Part shown: positions 6,342 to 12,282 of the stretch, piece after piece
Numbering within the stretch: position 1 is the first letter of the stretch
How the letters are laid out: every line of letters starts with the position of its first letter
IMG/VR virus record: IMGVR_UViG_3300037193_001734
Coordinates: 1-21,058 of that record
Length of the DNA: 21,058 bases
Strand: one strand, 5' to 3'
From: a virus
Notes under the pieces: model-generated
Databases searched by the model: none
What the model saw: only the letters and a program-made list of their open reading frames with translations
What the model was told of the DNA's origin: nothing
Program-made: the position numbers and the translations under genes

Positions 6342-6754
6342 GCGACGTTATCCACAGCCTTGTCCGTGGTGCGGGCGGCCCGGATCCGGTGTTCCCATCC
6401 AGCGGTGACCAGAGCACCCTCCTGGAAGTGATGCGCACCCTGAAGGCCGAAGCGCTCGCCGAGTCCCACCGGCTCCGGGCCGAAGCCCGAGCGCAGATCC
6501 CGACCCCACCGCCCCAGCCGGTCACCGGCTGGACCACCACAGCCACATGCCCCAACTGCGGCGGGCACCTCGAACACATCACCTCCGGTCGCCCCGGGCC
6601 CGACACCCGTGCCATCGCCGGCTGCCCCGGCTGCGGCCGCCGCTGGTCGATCACCGCGTCGATCCGGGACGCAACCGCCGACCTCGGCCGCCACCCCCGC
6701 CCCAAACCCCACCCCGTCGGCTGCAGATGCGCCGCCCACCGGGGTGCAGCGTGA
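6338..6754 (+). CDS. Zinc-ribbon protein of unknown function, 138 aa
   Basis: GTG at 6338 overlaps the preceding stop. The N-terminal half contains a predicted helix (LLEVMRTLKAEALAESHRLRAEARAQ) and a Pro-rich linker. Then comes a zinc ribbon with TCPNCGGH and, about 30 residues later, GCPGCGRRW, and the C-terminus has a further CRCAAH knuckle. The helix-linker-ribbon layout suggests a DNA- or protein-binding adaptor. It opens a run of three consecutive small Cys-pair proteins. No enzyme motif is visible. Confidence 0.65.
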   Translation: MSDVIHSLVRGAGGPDPVFPSSGDQSTLLEVMRTLKAEALAESHRLRAEARAQIPTPPPQPVTGWTTTATCPNCGGHLEHITSGRPGPDTRAIAGCPGCGRRWSITASIRDATADLGRHPRPKPHPVGCRCAAHRGAA

Positions 6755-6915
6755 CCGACCCGCTCTGCGCCACATGCCGCCAGAGGCCCGCCGCGTGGAC
6801 GGCGACGCTCGACCGTCTCGGGCGGGGCGAGAACGAAACCTGGCCGGTCTGTGACCGTTGCAAGGACCAGGCCCAACGCCTGACCGTCCTCGTCTCCCAC
6901 GGGCCGCTCCCGTGA
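6751..6915 (+). CDS. Tiny zinc-ribbon protein, 54 aa
   Basis: GTG at 6751 overlaps the preceding stop (GTGA). The 54-residue product has two Cys pairs, LCATCRQRP at the N-terminus and VCDRCKDQA in the middle, spaced as in a minimal zinc ribbon. The remainder is a short helix (AQRLTVLVSH). Similar tiny proteins are frequent in phage early regions and have no assigned role. Confidence 0.6.
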   Translation: MTDPLCATCRQRPAAWTATLDRLGRGENETWPVCDRCKDQAQRLTVLVSHGPLP

Positions 6916-7109
6916 CTGTCCCGACGTGCCCGTGGTGCGGTCACCACGACCGTGCCGTGCCCGTCGAGCACCCGGCGGGCCGGTTCTTCTGCGCGTGCGG
7001 GTCCCTGTTCTGGGGCACCGACTCCGAGTGGCGCCGGCTTGCTCAACACCGCCGCGAGGTACTCGAGCGGCGGATCCAGTCCGACCACATCCACGAGGAG
7101 GCCAGCTAG
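6912..7109 (+). CDS. Tiny zinc-finger-like protein, 65 aa
   Basis: GTG at 6912 overlaps the preceding stop. Residues 6-12 are CPWCGHH and a second pair follows as FFCACGSLFWG, giving a four-Cys zinc ribbon. The C-terminal half is a charged helix (EWRRLAQHRREVLERRIQSD) that could dimerise or contact DNA. GAGGAGG at 7095-7101 near its end serves the next gene. No function is assigned. Confidence 0.65.
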   Translation: MTVPTCPWCGHHDRAVPVEHPAGRFFCACGSLFWGTDSEWRRLAQHRREVLERRIQSDHIHEEAS

Positions 7110-7637
7110 GTGCCGCAGTTCCAGGCACGCCCTACGAACTATCGGGGCATCCAGATGCGTAGCAGGCTCGAGGCCGGCTACGCCGCCTGGCTCGACCAGT
7201 GGGGCTTCCACTGGGAGTACGAGCCCCAAGCCTTCGCCAGTCCCAGCGGCCAGTACCTGCCCGACTTCCTCCTCAAGCAGGTGCCAGCGGCCACCGGCGA
7301 TGGCAAGGTCCGAACGACCGACGTGTACGTCGAGGTCAAGCCCTCCAGCAGGACCGGCGACCTCGACGCCCTTGGCAAGCGAATGGCGATCATCACAGAG
7401 TCACACCGGGATGCGACCCTGCTCCTCGAAACGCCGGGCCAGGCACCTAGGGAGACCTTCGTGTTGCTGTACCCCGAGCCAAGAGTGTGCTGGCAGGAGT
7501 GCGCCTGGACCTACAACGTGGCAGGTCAGAACGACCCCCACGGCCGGGAGTCCGGCAGCGAGTACCTCGCCCTCGCCTGGACCATCGAGCGCGACCACCA
7601 GCCCTGGCCGCACGGCTACTGGAACGGACCCGCCTGA
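7110..7637 (+). CDS. PD-(D/E)XK-fold endonuclease, TnsA-N-terminal-like, 175 aa
   Basis: GTG at 7110 directly follows the upstream TAG and has GAGGAGG about 8 nt upstream. The nuclease core is clear: an N-terminal helix with Glu21 (MRSRLEAGYAAWLD), the WEYEP strand, Asp52 in YLPDFLL, and Glu75-Val-Lys77 in YVEVKPSS. This order matches TnsA-type and very-short-patch-like endonucleases, in which Glu, Asp and the Glu-x-Lys bind metal and cut DNA. The C-terminal half has no recognisable second domain. Possible roles are host-DNA degradation, processing of phage DNA replication intermediates, or restriction together with the nearby methyltransferases. It lies next to the replication initiator, which favours DNA metabolism. 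Confidence 0.8.
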   Translation: MPQFQARPTNYRGIQMRSRLEAGYAAWLDQWGFHWEYEPQAFASPSGQYLPDFLLKQVPAATGDGKVRTTDVYVEVKPSSRTGDLDALGKRMAIITESHRDATLLLETPGQAPRETFVLLYPEPRVCWQECAWTYNVAGQNDPHGRESGSEYLALAWTIERDHQPWPHGYWNGPA

Positions 7638-8494
7638 TGGCCTGGGTCTACCTCGACGACCAGTTCCCCGACCACCCCAAGGTCGTCGCCGCCGGCGACG
7701 CAGCCGCCTGGATGTTCGTCTGCGGGCTCGCCTACTGCAAGCGCTACGCCACCGGCGGGCGCATCCCCAAGGGCCAGGTGGCAAAGCTGACCACGAGCCG
7801 CTCGCCGGCGAAGCTCGCCAAGGCTCTCGTGTCGGTGGTCCTGTGGGAGGACGCCGGAGCGGACTACGTCGTCCACGACTACGACGACTGGAACAAGCCC
7901 CAGGCGTCGCGCACCGAGTCCGCTCGGAAGGCGGCCCGTGCCCGCTGGGGAGCACCCAAGGACGATGCGAATGCACATGCGGACGCATTGCCCGGCGCAT
8001 CCGAAACGCACAGCGAACGCAATGCGGAGGGCGATGCCTCAACATGCCCACCACCCACTCCCTCTGTAGTTACGTCTCCTGACAACTCTCGTCGTCTTGG
8101 TGGCGACGCATCCGACGACGACGACCGAATTCGTCAAGCCGTCACCCTCCTGGCCAGGGCCGACCTGGCGAAACGCCAGGTCGCGCCAGGCGTCGAGCCG
8201 ATCGGCGACCCCGACGCCTGGCTGCGAGAAGCCATCACCCGGCGATCCGAACGTGACACGTCTCGGCTGATCGAACTCGTTGCCTTCGACCCGGATGCCA
8301 CGCCGGAGCAGCTCGTCGAGGCGCTCGACCCGCCCGTCCAACCCGAGCCGCTCGCTGACGCCGCCCGCCCTTGGCCGCCGCTGCACGTCGCCGACTTCGA
8401 AGACAACGAGCGGTTCCAGCCCCCGCCACCCGAGGTTCTCGCTGCCGCCAGACGTGCAGCCCGCCACCCCCTCGCCCGAGAGGAACCCGCATGA
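7637..8494 (+). CDS. Probable phage replication initiation protein with N-terminal winged-helix-like domain, 285 aa
   Basis: ATG at 7637 overlaps the preceding stop as TGATG. The N-terminal ~85 residues (MAWVYLDDQFPDHPKV, AAAWMFVCGLAYC, GRIPKGQVAKLT and VHDYDDWNKPQ) look like the winged-helix domain of DnaD/lambda-O-type replication initiators of Gram-positive phages. The HDYDDWN element followed by a basic helix (ESARKAARARWG) is typical of that group. A long low-complexity acidic and polar linker follows (about 110-165), and a C-terminal helical region (about 166-225) could contact a helicase or loader. The DNA encoding the linker holds a cluster of short repeats that may be the phage origin (separate entry). 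Assignment is by pattern. A transcription regulator is the main alternative. Confidence 0.65.
   Translation: MAWVYLDDQFPDHPKVVAAGDAAAWMFVCGLAYCKRYATGGRIPKGQVAKLTTSRSPAKLAKALVSVVLWEDAGADYVVHDYDDWNKPQASRTESARKAARARWGAPKDDANAHADALPGASETHSERNAEGDASTCPPPTPSVVTSPDNSRRLGGDASDDDDRIRQAVTLLARADLAKRQVAPGVEPIGDPDAWLREAITRRSERDTSRLIELVAFDPDATPEQLVEALDPPVQPEPLADAARPWPPLHVADFEDNERFQPPPPEVLAAARRAARHPLAREEPA
7965..8111 (+). repeat. Cluster of ATGC/GCAT motifs inside the initiator gene, candidate replication origin iterons
   Basis: ATGC or its complement GCAT occurs at 7965, 7971, 7977, 7985, 7997, 8022, 8034 and 8044, with a ninth copy at 8108. The first three are spaced exactly 6 bp. ATGCG at 7977-7981 and CGCAT at 7984-7988 form an inverted repeat, and CGCA-A-TGCG at 8018-8026 forms another. 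The 40 bp at 8061-8100 are about 48% A+T, much richer than the surroundings. Iterons followed by an AT-rich stretch inside the initiator gene is the lambda-O arrangement. The repeats could instead be a by-product of an Ala-rich (x-Ala) coding linker. Confidence 0.45.
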
Positions 8495-8727
8495 CCACCA
8501 CCGTGGATCTGGCCAGCATCGTCATCCGTCTGCCCCCACGAGATGATCCACCGTGGACGAAAGGACCTGCCGTGACCGACCCCGCCCAGACCCTCAACGC
8601 CGCCCTACCCGCCAACCCGACCGACCACGGACCCATCGCCGTCCCCGCCGACACAGTGCGCCAGGTCCTCGGCGAGCTGGTCCGGCTGCGCAAGGCCGTC
8701 GTGAACCAGACGGACGGTGGAGAGTGA
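8491..8727 (+). CDS. Hypothetical protein, 78 aa (alternative start at 8572)
   Basis: ATG at 8491 overlaps the initiator stop (ATGA) and has GAGAGGA about 6 nt upstream. An in-frame GTG at 8572 also has a good ribosome binding site (GAAAGGA at 8559-8565) and would give a 51-residue protein beginning VTDPAQTLNA. Which start is used cannot be decided here. The C-terminal part (ADTVRQVLGELVRLRKAVVNQ) is a likely amphipathic helix. No domain is recognised. Confidence 0.6.
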   Translation: MTTTVDLASIVIRLPPRDDPPWTKGPAVTDPAQTLNAALPANPTDHGPIAVPADTVRQVLGELVRLRKAVVNQTDGGE

Positions 8728-9323
8728 CCCGCAGGGCGGACCTGCTCGGCGAGCTCGCGTCCCTGCGCGAGCACGCCACCACCCCCAGGGTCGACTCCAC
8801 CCGGAACCGCATCGCAGCGACAGCCACCCTCCTTGGTGACGTACTGCCCCACATCGACGACCTCCACGCCCTCGCCTACGACCGCGCCGCGGCACGGCGG
8901 GACGCAGTCGTGGCGGGAGGTAGCCGGGACTACGCCCTCGACACCCACGGCGACCCCAACGCACGCCAGGCGTACAAGCACCTTGCGTTGGCCACGGTCG
9001 ATGCGTGCGAGATCCTCGCCGAGGCCGCCCACGACGCGCTGGTCTTGTTCCGTACCGGGGACCACGACCACAACGCGGCCGGTCGGGTCACCGAGGAAGA
9101 ACTGGCCCTCGCGTTGGTGGCGAAGGCGAGGCGTATCGCCCGGGGTGAGGCCGAGTCGATCCCGGTCGGCGCCCAACCCCACGCCGACCTGACCGCCCGG
9201 GTGCTGCAGCGGGTGATCGCCGAGCGTGACGCCCTGCAGCGCAAGGTCGACCGCTACGAACGAGACCACCCCAAGCCCAAGCGCGAGAAGCGTGGATGGC
9301 GCAAGACACCAAAGGACGTGTGA
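8724..9323 (+). CDS. Hypothetical phage protein, 199 aa, mostly helical
   Basis: GTG at 8724 overlaps the preceding stop. The protein is rich in Ala, Arg and Asp and predicted helical. The segment GSRDYALDTHGDPNARQAY (about 66-85) is distinctive, and the C-terminus is a long charged helix ending in a basic tail (KVDRYERDHPKPKREKRG). Proteins with a similar RDYALD/HGDP segment occur in other actinobacterial phages as far as I recall, without a known function. It closes the gap-free early chain; the first real intergenic space follows. Confidence 0.7.
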   Translation: MTRRADLLGELASLREHATTPRVDSTRNRIAATATLLGDVLPHIDDLHALAYDRAAARRDAVVAGGSRDYALDTHGDPNARQAYKHLALATVDACEILAEAAHDALVLFRTGDHDHNAAGRVTEEELALALVAKARRIARGEAESIPVGAQPHADLTARVLQRVIAERDALQRKVDRYERDHPKPKREKRGWRKTPKDV

Positions 9324-9462
9324 CCTGCATGTCTTACACGACTTGTGCTAGAACGCTGACTACATCGCTAAGCCACCAGAGGTGTCGCCCGTTGCGGTGG
9401 CTCTGGCAGCGCCTAGCGAACTGGTGCGTACCGGCCGAAGCGCTGAATCTTGGACGCAGGCC
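9324..9462 (+). promoter_or_regulatory. Possible promoter / structured leader between early chain and next gene
   Basis: This is the first intergenic stretch in the window and is visibly AT-richer than its flanks. TGC-TAGAAC at 9346-9354 resembles an extended -10 element, but no good -35 lies at the right distance. Downstream, GCCACC at 9372-9377 can pair with GGTGGC at 9396-9401, and CCAGAG at 9376-9381 can pair with CTCTGG at 9401-9406. The two stems compete for bases. The annotated GTG at 9382 lies inside this region and has no ribosome binding site, so the next gene may start later. Confidence 0.3.
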
Positions 9463-9732
9463 GTGAGAGCCACACCCGTCGCGCGGCAGGTGATCATCGA
9501 CAGCCACGGTGTCACGATCACCACGCCCCGCTACCGCTGGGACTACCGCCGACCTGGCGCATGGCTCCCGCTCTCGATGTGTGACCACGGTGAGCCAGTG
9601 TTCCAAGCGGCCGTGGATCGCCTTTGGATGGCACAGGGCCCACGCCTCAAGACGGACACGTGGCGAGGCTGGTGGGGAACCCTGCAGCGCACTGAAGCCA
9701 AGGACCCCGAGGTAGACCTCACCCCGGACTGA
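9382..9732 (+). CDS. Hypothetical protein, 116 aa (start uncertain)
   Basis: The longest frame begins with GTG at 9382, but no ribosome binding site precedes it and the first ~27 codons use more A/T third bases than the rest, so the in-frame GTG at 9463 (89 aa, beginning VRATPVARQVI) may be the true start. The conserved-looking core alternates strands and aromatic residues (VIIDSHGVTITTPRYRWDYR, then PGAWLPLSMCDHG) and ends with a Trp-rich helix (DTWRGWWGTLQ). The family is not recognised. The end overlaps the HNH gene start (TGATG at 9730). Confidence 0.6.
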   Translation: MSPVAVALAAPSELVRTGRSAESWTQAVRATPVARQVIIDSHGVTITTPRYRWDYRRPGAWLPLSMCDHGEPVFQAAVDRLWMAQGPRLKTDTWRGWWGTLQRTEAKDPEVDLTPD

Positions 9733-10184
9733 TGTCCCCCCGTCGCGCCCCCTCCGTCTGCCCCACCTCTGGGTGCCCAGAGCTGACCGAGGGGGGAGCG
9801 TGCGAGACGTGCAGGCGTGAACGCAAGCGCAACCAGGCCAGACAGCGCAGGGCAGCCGGAGACCCGGCCATGTCGGTGTACACCACCGACCAGTGGCGCG
9901 CCCGGCGCCGTGCCTTCCTCCGCACCCACCCAACCTGCGTCGACTGCGGAGCACCAGCAACCGAGCCCGACCACGTCCCACCCCGAGCCCTCCTCGCAGC
10001 CCTCGGCATCCACGACCCAGACGCCGACCAGTGGCTACGCCCACGCTGTGGGTCGTGTCACGCACGCAAGACACGGCTCATCGACATGCCGCTGCTCCAG
10101 CGCTGGCGCGCAGGCGAGGACGCACGAACACTGTGCGAGCAGGCGATGACCACGGAGGGTGGGGGGGACCAACTAGGGGCCTGA
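9732..10184 (+). CDS. HNH endonuclease, terminase-associated type, 150 aa
   Basis: ATG at 9732 overlaps the preceding stop. A Cys-rich N-terminus (Cys10, Cys15, Cys24, Cys27) is followed by a basic helix (RRERKRNQARQRRAA). The HNH core follows: CVDCGAP (Cys69, Cys72), EPDHVPP (Asp80-His81), and WLRPRCGSCHARKT (Cys106, Cys109, His110). This is the layout of phage HNH nucleases encoded beside the terminase. In phages such as HK97 these cooperate with the terminase and portal in cos cleavage and DNA packaging. The position one gene upstream of the small terminase supports that role. The canonical central Asn is not obvious. Confidence 0.88.
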   Translation: MSPRRAPSVCPTSGCPELTEGGACETCRRERKRNQARQRRAAGDPAMSVYTTDQWRARRRAFLRTHPTCVDCGAPATEPDHVPPRALLAALGIHDPDADQWLRPRCGSCHARKTRLIDMPLLQRWRAGEDARTLCEQAMTTEGGGDQLGA

Positions 10185-10261
10185 CTCCCACGGCGCCTTG
10201 GTCAGTCTCTCGCCCTCTGTCGGATTCTGGGATGGCTCAAGAGTTCCGAGGAGGTGACGGC
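10185..10261 (+). other. Intergenic gap before the packaging module
   Basis: This 77-nt gap follows a G-run at 10160-10167. TTGGTC at 10198-10203 and GATTCT at 10223-10228 could be a weak -35/-10 pair but are 19 bp apart and poor matches. No convincing terminator is seen. A cos site near a terminase cannot be recognised from sequence alone. Confidence 0.3.
10248..10257 (+). promoter_or_regulatory. Strong ribosome binding site that fixes the TerS start
   Basis: GAGGAGGTGA at 10248-10257 is a near-perfect anti-16S match. It ends 4 nt before the ATG at 10262, so that ATG is preferred over the upstream in-frame ATG at 10232, which has no such site. Confidence 0.75.
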
Positions 10262-10681
10262 ATGGCTGGTCGAGGACGTGCTCCGAAGGATCCGGACAAG
10301 CGGTTGAACCCCCGGTCGAAGCCGACCCACGAGTGGCAGCCCACGGTCGGTAGTGGCTGGCAGCACGATGATCTACCGAAGCCTCCGGACGGTTTGCTGA
10401 AGGCGTCGAGGGATGCGTGGCAGACGTGGATGACGTCGTGGTTCGCTGCTCATTGGGGGCCGGCGGATCTGCCTGGGTTGAACCATGTGATCCGGCTCTA
10501 CGACCAGGTGCAGCGCGGCGAGTTCCAGCGCTCGGCCGAGCTGCGGTTGTCGATGGACACGTACGGGATCACGCCGAAGGGTCAGCAGGACCGGCGGTGG
10601 AAGCCCCCGTCAGAGCAGCCCGACTCGCCGACGTTGGCGCCGGTCGTGACGCCGGACCGGTGGAAGCGCAACACGGGTTGA
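10262..10681 (+). CDS. terS: Terminase small subunit (P27-like), 139 aa
   Basis: The start at 10262 is set by the strong ribosome binding site. The protein opens with a basic segment (MAGRGRAPKDPDKRLNPRSK). A central region with Trp-rich helices (DAWQTWMTSWFAAHWGPAD, then LNHVIRLYDQVQRGEF) and a later RLSMDTYGITPKGQQDRRWK element follow. That order of a helix, a D/E-rich turn and a 'GITPKGQ..RRW' end is typical of small terminase subunits of siphoviruses with a P27-like large partner. The protein recognises the packaging site and regulates the large subunit. It lies 4 nt upstream of the large terminase and one gene after the HNH nuclease. Assignment rests on pattern and context. Confidence 0.82.
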   Translation: MAGRGRAPKDPDKRLNPRSKPTHEWQPTVGSGWQHDDLPKPPDGLLKASRDAWQTWMTSWFAAHWGPADLPGLNHVIRLYDQVQRGEFQRSAELRLSMDTYGITPKGQQDRRWKPPSEQPDSPTLAPVVTPDRWKRNTG

Positions 10682-10685
10682 GTCC

Positions 10686-12272
10686 GTGTCGCTGACCGTC
10701 GACCGCGTCGGCTTCGTCCCTGCGTGGCCGGGGCAGGTGTGCTCGCTCGGCTACCAGGTCGGTCCGCTTATCGAGCGGGATCTCGGTGTGACGTTGACGG
10801 GCGAGCAGCAGGACCGGGTGCTGGAGTACTGGCGGCTGGATCCGCAGACTGGGCGGCGGGTGAACCGTCGTGCTGCGATCCGCCGGCCGAAGGGCGCCGG
10901 GAAGTCCCCCGAGGGCGCCTACTGCGGGTATGCCGAGCTCGTCGGGCCCGTGGTGTTCCACTCGTGGTCGGATGGCCAGCCGGTGGGTGTGCCGTGGCCC
11001 GACCCATGGGTGCAGTTCGCTGCGGTGTCCGAGGACCAGACCGACAACGTGATGGTCTGGTTGTTCGACACGCTCGCCGCTCGGCCGGATGTGTGCCGGG
11101 AGCGGGGCATCGACCTGGGCCGGACCCGGATCTACCTGACCGGGCGATCCGGCCGCCTCGAGCCCGTCACCGCTGCTGCGGGTTCTCGTGAGGGCCAGCC
11201 GATCAAGTTCGCGGTGCTGGACCAGTCCGAGAGCTGGACGAAGGAGAACGGCGGCTGGCGGCTGGCTGACACGCTGCGCCGGAACGCAGCGAAGATGGGC
11301 GGCTGGTCGCTCGAGCTGCAGAACGCCCCGGGGCTCGGCGACGGGTCGGTGGCGGACCGCACCGGCAAGGCCTCCGACCGCCGTGCCGCCGGCGTGTACT
11401 TCGACACTCGGGAACCCCCCGGGGTCGACAAGGTCGACATGGCCGATCCCTCGCAGCTGTTGCCGGCGCTCGAGTACGCCTACGGCGAGTCGGCTCTGTC
11501 GAAGGGTGGGTGGGTCGACCTCGATCGTCTGGTCGAGGAGATCCTCGACCCCGACACCGACCCCTCGGACGCGAAGCGCTACTACCTGAACACTGCTGCA
11601 CCGTCGTCCGACTGGGCGTGGGACCGGGAGAAGTTCTCCCAGCTCGGTGGGACCGGGCTGATCCCGCAGTGCGACGAGCTCGTGGTGGCCGGGTTCGACG
11701 GCGCCAAGTTCGACGACGCCACTGGCATCGTGTGCGTCGAGGTCGAGACCGGCAACACGTGGCTCCACGCGGTGTGGGAGAAGCCCGACAAGGCCGGCGA
11801 CGACTGGGAGGTCCCTGAGCCTGAGGTCAACCAGGCGGTCGCTGATCTCTTCGCCCAGCATCGGGTGTGGCGGTTCTACTGCGACCCGCCGTACTGGGAG
11901 TCCGAGGTCGCGGCGTGGGAAGCGAAGTACAAGGGCGCCGACCGCAAGCAGGCTGTGGTGCCGTGGTGGACGAACCGGTGGCGCCAGGTCGGCTACGCCT
12001 GCCGTGCCGTGGGTTCGGCGATCCGGGGTGGGCAGATCCACCGGCAGGAAGACGGCGGCGACGACGTCCTGCTGCGGCACGTCCGCAACGCGGTGAAGCG
12101 CCCGGTCAACGCCCGTGACGAGCAGGGCAAGCAGCTGTGGACGATCAACAAGCCCGCGCCGGGACGGAAGATCGACGCCGCCATGGCGCTCGTCTTGGCG
12201 TGGGAGGCACGCACGGATGCGATCGCCTCCGGGGTCAGGTTGCGCAAGGTAAGGGCTGTCGGGTTCCGGTGA
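10686..12272 (+). CDS. terL: Terminase large subunit, 528 aa
   Basis: GTG at 10686 follows the TerS stop by 4 nt without an obvious ribosome binding site, suggesting coupling. The ATPase half has a Walker A-like loop RRPKGAGKS at residues 66-74 and a Walker B-like strand KFAVLDQSESW at 174-184. The RNase-H-like nuclease half shows the three expected acidic positions: Asp338 in GFDGAKFDDATGI, Asp400 in FYCDPPYWE, and Asp497 in KIDAAMALVLAWEA. The length is normal for the family. The protein is the packaging motor and cuts concatemeric DNA, working with TerS, the HNH nuclease and the portal encoded next. Confidence 0.95.
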   Translation: MSLTVDRVGFVPAWPGQVCSLGYQVGPLIERDLGVTLTGEQQDRVLEYWRLDPQTGRRVNRRAAIRRPKGAGKSPEGAYCGYAELVGPVVFHSWSDGQPVGVPWPDPWVQFAAVSEDQTDNVMVWLFDTLAARPDVCRERGIDLGRTRIYLTGRSGRLEPVTAAAGSREGQPIKFAVLDQSESWTKENGGWRLADTLRRNAAKMGGWSLELQNAPGLGDGSVADRTGKASDRRAAGVYFDTREPPGVDKVDMADPSQLLPALEYAYGESALSKGGWVDLDRLVEEILDPDTDPSDAKRYYLNTAAPSSDWAWDREKFSQLGGTGLIPQCDELVVAGFDGAKFDDATGIVCVEVETGNTWLHAVWEKPDKAGDDWEVPEPEVNQAVADLFAQHRVWRFYCDPPYWESEVAAWEAKYKGADRKQAVVPWWTNRWRQVGYACRAVGSAIRGGQIHRQEDGGDDVLLRHVRNAVKRPVNARDEQGKQLWTINKPAPGRKIDAAMALVLAWEARTDAIASGVRLRKVRAVGFR

Positions 12273-12282
12273 GGAGGGTTCG

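Noticed and set aside
10232-10261. Earlier ATG for the small terminase (10 extra residues)
   Set aside because: The strong ribosome binding site at 10248-10257 lies between the two ATGs and serves only the one at 10262.
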